From positions 1 to 8,767 of the forward strand of contig JACQBB010000403.1 in the NCBI GenBank assembly GCA_016194625.1: DNA of 8,767 nt. Reading direction: 5' to 3'. Made by a program: the position numbers and the translations under genes. The notes under the pieces are model-generated. The model was not told where the DNA came from, ran no database searches, and saw only the letters and a program-made list of their open reading frames with translations. Source of the stretch: Elusimicrobiota bacterium (GTDB taxonomy: Bacteria; Elusimicrobiota; Elusimicrobia; UBA1565; UBA9628). Shown here in pieces: positions 5,267 to 8,767 of the stretch. The stretch's first letter is position 1, and each line of letters starts with the position of its first letter.

Positions 5267-5836
5267 TCAGTTCCCGGGCGCGGACGGCGGGTCCGGCAGG
5301 ACCGACCACTGCGCGCGGTCGAAGTCGAGCGCGAACAGGATGTCGGCGCGCGGCGTCTCGCCGTGGTCGCCGCGCTGGTAGGCGAAGCCCAGGTACAGCC
5401 CGGGGGCGACCTCGCGGATCTCGTCGCGGATGCCGCGCGCGAGCGCCGAGGTGTCCTGGTAGTCGATGATCACCGACTCCTTGCCGTCGAGCCAGCTCGG
5501 GCCGTAGAACACCTTCGCCTGGACGTGCTTGCCGCCGAGGATCTTGTTGATCAGGCGGCCTTGCGCGCGGTCGAACACCTTGCCCTGCCAGAAGATCCCG
5601 AACAGGTCCTCCTGGATCCGGCCGACGAGGGTGCCGGGGAAGCCGGTCGCCGAGCCCATGGACTCGCCGTCAGGCAGCGCCCCGGCCTCGGCGGCGCGGT
5701 ACAGAGCCTCCAGGTCGCCGCGATGCTTTTTAAGGAGGGCCCGCTCGCGGGCGGAGGGCCCCAGGCGCGGCGCGGCCGCCTGCGCGGACGCCGCGACGGG
5801 GACCGACAGCAGGACGCCGAGGAGGAGGGCGCGCAC
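5267..5836 (-). CDS. small secreted protein of a conserved unnamed family, partner of the dioxygenase-like gene
   Basis: A 189-residue protein beginning with GTG. Residues 1-18 are a signal peptide (ASA-QA), so it is exported. The mature part has the marks of a conserved single-domain family: DLEALYRA at 41-48, PDGESMG at 55-61, FPGT at 66-69, WQGKVFD at 83-89, INKI at 96-99, AKVFYGPSWLDGKESVIIDY at 107-126, and RDEIREVAPGLYLG at 137-150. I recall similar unnamed proteins in other bacteria but no experimental function. No catalytic triad or metal site is obvious, and a lipid- or ligand-binding role is only a guess. The GTG lies one base after the TGA of the large heme peroxidase gene, with a strong ribosome site inside that gene, so the two are surely co-translated. 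This link suggests a role in the same fatty-acid oxygenation step. Confidence 0.75.
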   Translation of the reverse strand: MRALLLGVLLSVPVAASAQAAAPRLGPSARERALLKKHRGDLEALYRAAEAGALPDGESMGSATGFPGTLVGRIQEDLFGIFWQGKVFDRAQGRLINKILGGKHVQAKVFYGPSWLDGKESVIIDYQDTSALARGIRDEIREVAPGLYLGFAYQRGDHGETPRADILFALDFDRAQWSVLPDPPSAPGN

Positions 5837-5837
5837 G

Positions 5838-8767
5838 TCACTTCCCTCCCGCGGCGGCGCGCTCGTCGAGCAGCTCGCGCTGGGCGGCGCCGGTGTAGAA
5901 CGACCACAGGCGCTCCTTGCCGATCGCCGGCACCAGGCGGCCGACCTGCTCGTCCTCCCAGACCACGTGGTCGGCGAACAGCTCCATCAGCTGGTCGGCG
6001 CGGCGCTTGGCCGCGAAGCGCCCGATCAGGCGCTGCAGCCGCGTGCCGCGGCCCTCGACGGCGTCGCGCCACTGGTTGGCCTCGCGGACGCGGGCCAGGT
6101 CGTAGGCGGTCAGGTAGTCGCGCCCGCCGAAGTCGCGGAACAGGCGCTCGAACTCGGCGCGGTCGACGTTCCCGCGCTCCGGGCCCGTCTCGGCGTACAC
6201 GCGGGTGTTGCCGTAGCCCGCGGCGTCGATCAGGCCGGGCACGAACAGGTCGAAGCGCCCGGGCTTGAAGCGCGCTTTCTGCTCCGCGGTCATGCTCTTC
6301 TGCGACTTGGCCGAGAACGACAGGTGCGACAGCGCCGCGGTGACGAACGCCTTCGGCGCCGCCAGCCCGCCGCGCTTCAGCGCCGCGTAGCTGTCGGAGA
6401 ACGTCGCGACCGGCGTGTCCTTGCCTTCGAGCAGGAACCAGTAGCGCTTGGCGAGCGCCGTGTCGCCGGGCAAAGTCGCCGGGTCGACCTTCGCAGCGCC
6501 GCGGCGCAGGGACGCGAGCGTGCCGACGCGCAGGACGGCCAGGTCGGCGTCGAAGGCCTTCGCCTTCTTGAGGAAGGAGAGTCCCAGGACGAGCGCCGTC
6601 GCGCCCAGCGCGACGGCGGCGACGGGGTGCAGCGCGGACAGGGACCACGCGACCATGCCGGCCAGGTCCAGCACGGTGAACGCGCCGAGCTTCGCCCAGA
6701 GCCGGGCCGAGCGCGCGTCCGCCGCGGCCTCCTCGACCCGCGCGGTCAGCGCGGGACGCGCCGACGGCACGGAGCCGGCGGCCGCGCGGGCGACCTCCGC
6801 CGCCGACCAGCGCGCGCGGGCGCGCCGGTACAGGGAGTAGGTCAGCGCCAGCGGCGCCGCGGCCAGGCCGGCGGTCCACCACAACGGGGCGGAGACGAAC
6901 GGCGTCGCGAGGATCGCGGCCGTCGCGACGAACGAGAGGATCAGGCCGGCGTCGTCGGCCTTCTTGTCCGACGCCTCCGCCGCCGCGATCATCCGCGCCG
7001 GCAGGGTGCCCGGCGCCGCCCACGGGGCGAACGCGTTGGGCAGGGCCTCCACGTCGGCGGCGCGCAGGCCGGGGTAGGCGCGCGCCAGGACGTTGGCGAA
7101 GTTGGTGTGCTCGATGTACTCGATGCCCGCCGCGCCGTAGGTCCCGGCGCCGTACTGCTCGGACAGGAAGCGGTCGTTCTTCAGGCGCGCGGGCGCCGAG
7201 AGCACGAACACCTTGAACTGGCGGTTGCCCAGCGCGAACGCGTCCGGCTTGCGCTCGGCCAGGATGCCGATGGAGAAGTCCACCTTGTCCACGGAGCCGT
7301 ACACGGCGCGCAGCTTGTCGGCCGCCTCCCGGTCGCCGCCGGTGAGCTCCTCGAAGGTGCGCGGCGGGCGCTCGCCCAGGCGCGTCGTGAACTTCACGTA
7401 GGTGCTGGCCTCCAGGCGCTCGCGGGTGCGGATGGTGTCCACCGCCGCCAGGTCGATCTTGCGGCCGTCCTGCGTGGTCAGGTTGCGCAGGAGGTTCGGC
7501 GTGTTGTTGATGGCCAGGGCGCCGGACGATTCCAGGCCGTAGGACAGCGCCAGGTCCTCGCCGGAGAACTCCTTGAGCACGCCGGTGGTCTTGTAGCCGT
7601 TGGCGTCCTCGAGCGCCAGCTCCTTGAGCAGGCGGACCTCGACGGTGCCGTCGGCGTTCGGCTGGAGGCGCTTGATCTGGTACAGGTCGCGGATCATCGA
7701 GTGCAGGCGGTACACGTCGGGGAACTCCTCGACGAAGCCGTAGCGCTTGCCGTAGTGCTGGGTCGGGGTGCCGGGCACGCCGAACAGCAGCTCGTAGCGG
7801 ACCAGCTTGCCGAGCAGCTTTCCGAGCGCCGGGTGGCGGTCGGAGAAGCGCATGATCCACAGCTTCAGGCGCTTGCCGACGAAGCCGTACCAGTCGGCCC
7901 ACATGCCGTCCTGGAGGGTCGGGTGCGGCAGGAGCGCGCGCGTCCACTCGGTGGTGTGCAGGCGGGCGTTCAGCGCGGTCACGCGCAGGCGCGCCATCTG
8001 GAAGACGGCCTCGTCGTCCCAGTCCGGGTGCTCGGCCTTCACCATGTCGGCGACGCGGTTGTGCTCGAGCGTCCACACGGTGTGGAGCATCGCGAGCTGG
8101 GGCGTCATGTTGTCGTTGAAGCCGGTCAGCGGCACGCCGGGCTTCTCGGGGTCGTCGAGCAGCTTGCCGTCGGCGCCGATCTTGAGCTTTCCGTCCTTCA
8201 TGGTCCGGACCTGGAGCTGGCGCTCCAGGCTGGAGCCGTAGACCATCGACATGTCCCAGCCCGAGGTCTCCATGTTGCGGTGCACGGCGGGGCCCTGGTA
8301 GTCCTTCGGCAGGTTCGGGTCCAACTCGGTGCGGTCGAGCACGGCTTCCTTACTACCGTCGGCCGTCATCGGATGGCCTTCCGGCAGCGGGATGCGGATC
8401 GGGTCCTGGGTGATCGGCTGGCGGGCGTGGTTCTCCCAGTCGTGCACGTTGAACTGGATGTGGCCGGCGGCCCAGTCGTTGAGGATGCCGGCTTCCTTGA
8501 TGACGGGCTTGCCGTCGGGGCCGACCGCGCGCTTCTGCAGCTTCTCCGAGACGACGAACGGGTTCGGGTCCATCTTGTCGAAATGCGGGTCCGGCGGGCC
8601 CGCGGGCTCGCGGAGCTGGTTGAAGCGGGCGCCGGCCTTGGCCATCGACGGGTCCTGGTCGTCGAAGTACGAGCCGTCGGCGGAGCGGTGCTTCATCTGC
8701 GCCTCGGTGGCGGGGCCGTAGGCCTCGACCGCGGTGGTCGGCAGGGAGTTCGCGTCCCACATGTGCA
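5838..8767 (-). CDS. alpha-dioxygenase-like heme peroxidase fused to membrane segments and a caleosin-like C-terminal domain (N-terminus outside the window)
   Basis: At least 974 residues, counted from the first ATG seen (8762). The frame stays open to the window edge, and the first residues (MWDANSLPTT) resemble a segment that is internal in alpha-dioxygenases, so the true start is probably further upstream. Residues 1-566 are an animal-type heme peroxidase of the alpha-dioxygenase/cyclooxygenase branch. The distal His107 is in QFNVHDW. LEHNRVAD (232-239) and LHTTEW (268-273) follow. Tyr351-x-x-His354 (VYRLH) matches the catalytic Tyr and proximal heme His of cyclooxygenase (Tyr385/His388). 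Such enzymes add O2 to fatty acids. Residues about 605-645 and 689-731 give four membrane segments. Residues about 770-965 resemble caleosin/peroxygenase in layout: TFSDSYAAL, a hydrophobic stretch, then EFERLF, LTAYDL and a final KERLWSFYTG. The usual family length is near 640, so the last 400 residues are an addition. It is followed one base later by the small secreted-protein gene. Confidence 0.85.
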   Translation of the reverse strand, partial: HMWDANSLPTTAVEAYGPATEAQMKHRSADGSYFDDQDPSMAKAGARFNQLREPAGPPDPHFDKMDPNPFVVSEKLQKRAVGPDGKPVIKEAGILNDWAAGHIQFNVHDWENHARQPITQDPIRIPLPEGHPMTADGSKEAVLDRTELDPNLPKDYQGPAVHRNMETSGWDMSMVYGSSLERQLQVRTMKDGKLKIGADGKLLDDPEKPGVPLTGFNDNMTPQLAMLHTVWTLEHNRVADMVKAEHPDWDDEAVFQMARLRVTALNARLHTTEWTRALLPHPTLQDGMWADWYGFVGKRLKLWIMRFSDRHPALGKLLGKLVRYELLFGVPGTPTQHYGKRYGFVEEFPDVYRLHSMIRDLYQIKRLQPNADGTVEVRLLKELALEDANGYKTTGVLKEFSGEDLALSYGLESSGALAINNTPNLLRNLTTQDGRKIDLAAVDTIRTRERLEASTYVKFTTRLGERPPRTFEELTGGDREAADKLRAVYGSVDKVDFSIGILAERKPDAFALGNRQFKVFVLSAPARLKNDRFLSEQYGAGTYGAAGIEYIEHTNFANVLARAYPGLRAADVEALPNAFAPWAAPGTLPARMIAAAEASDKKADDAGLILSFVATAAILATPFVSAPLWWTAGLAAAPLALTYSLYRRARARWSAAEVARAAAGSVPSARPALTARVEEAAADARSARLWAKLGAFTVLDLAGMVAWSLSALHPVAAVALGATALVLGLSFLKKAKAFDADLAVLRVGTLASLRRGAAKVDPATLPGDTALAKRYWFLLEGKDTPVATFSDSYAALKRGGLAAPKAFVTAALSHLSFSAKSQKSMTAEQKARFKPGRFDLFVPGLIDAAGYGNTRVYAETGPERGNVDRAEFERLFRDFGGRDYLTAYDLARVREANQWRDAVEGRGTRLQRLIGRFAAKRRADQLMELFADHVVWEDEQVGRLVPAIGKERLWSFYTGAAQRELLDERAAAGGK
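5844..5850 (-). promoter_or_regulatory. Shine-Dalgarno site GGGAGGG deciding the GTG start of the small secreted protein
   Basis: On the minus strand, GGGAGGG lies 7 bases before the GTG at 5836 and within the last codons of the peroxidase gene. It decides in favour of the GTG start, which also begins directly at a well-formed signal peptide. Confidence 0.7.

Noticed and set aside
4231..6268. Long plus-strand frames (412 and 466 codons) opposite the FecR gene, the small secreted-protein gene and the end of the peroxidase gene
   Set aside because: They are low-complexity Arg/Gly/Ala products without motifs, crossing the boundaries of three well-supported minus-strand genes.
5551..8076. Minus-strand frame of 841 codons overlapping the peroxidase gene
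   Set aside because: It is an alternative frame that stays open because of high GC; its product is Arg/Pro-rich and lacks the heme-peroxidase motifs found in the true frame.
8760..8762. ATG at the right edge as the true start of the peroxidase
   Set aside because: The frame continues to the edge with a His codon before it, no upstream sequence is available to show a ribosome site, and the following residues match an internal part of alpha-dioxygenases.

Overview
The window is very GC-rich and densely coded, with nine genes, two of them cut by the window edges, and no intergenic gap longer than about 75 bases. Lipoprotein signals, several signal peptides and a FecR-type envelope protein point to a Gram-negative-type (diderm) bacterium. 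The mix of Cys-repeat secreted proteins, an alpha-dioxygenase-like enzyme and a FecR protein would fit lineages such as Elusimicrobiota or Myxococcota/Bdellovibrionota, but nothing here fixes the taxon, so this is a low-confidence guess. There is no RNA gene, CRISPR array, insertion sequence or other mobile element that I can see.

Left part (1-2360): a minus-strand pair (DUF1189-type membrane protein, then a lipoprotein that leaves the window) diverges from two plus-strand genes for cysteine-rich envelope proteins. The first of these is a small lipoprotein with a six-Cys C-terminal domain. The second is a secreted protein made of six C-x4-F-x6-C units arranged as two copies of a 97-residue, three-unit module. 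A compact divergent promoter region of about 70 bases separates the two directions.

Middle (2374-5217): all on the minus strand, in transcription order, are a FecR-domain secreted protein, a dinuclear-metal aminopeptidase of the M42/M28 type, and a PduO-type ATP:cob(I)alamin adenosyltransferase. The last two overlap by ATGA. They converge on the Cys-repeat gene, and the junction carries two GC-rich inverted repeats.

Right part (5267-8767): a minus-strand two-gene unit. The upstream gene is a large heme peroxidase of the alpha-dioxygenase/cyclooxygenase type with the distal His, catalytic Tyr and proximal His in place. It continues into four predicted membrane segments and a C-terminal region that resembles caleosin (peroxygenase). 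One base after its stop begins a small secreted protein of a family that I recognise only as conserved and unnamed. Together they look like a membrane-anchored fatty-acid oxygenation (oxylipin) module, which is the most interesting item in the window.

A second theme is how genes start. Four genes have a -10-like hexamer 6 to 8 bases before the ATG and no usable Shine-Dalgarno sequence, which predicts leaderless or nearly leaderless mRNAs. Genes inside operons and the Cys-repeat gene instead have good Shine-Dalgarno sites or ATGA coupling.
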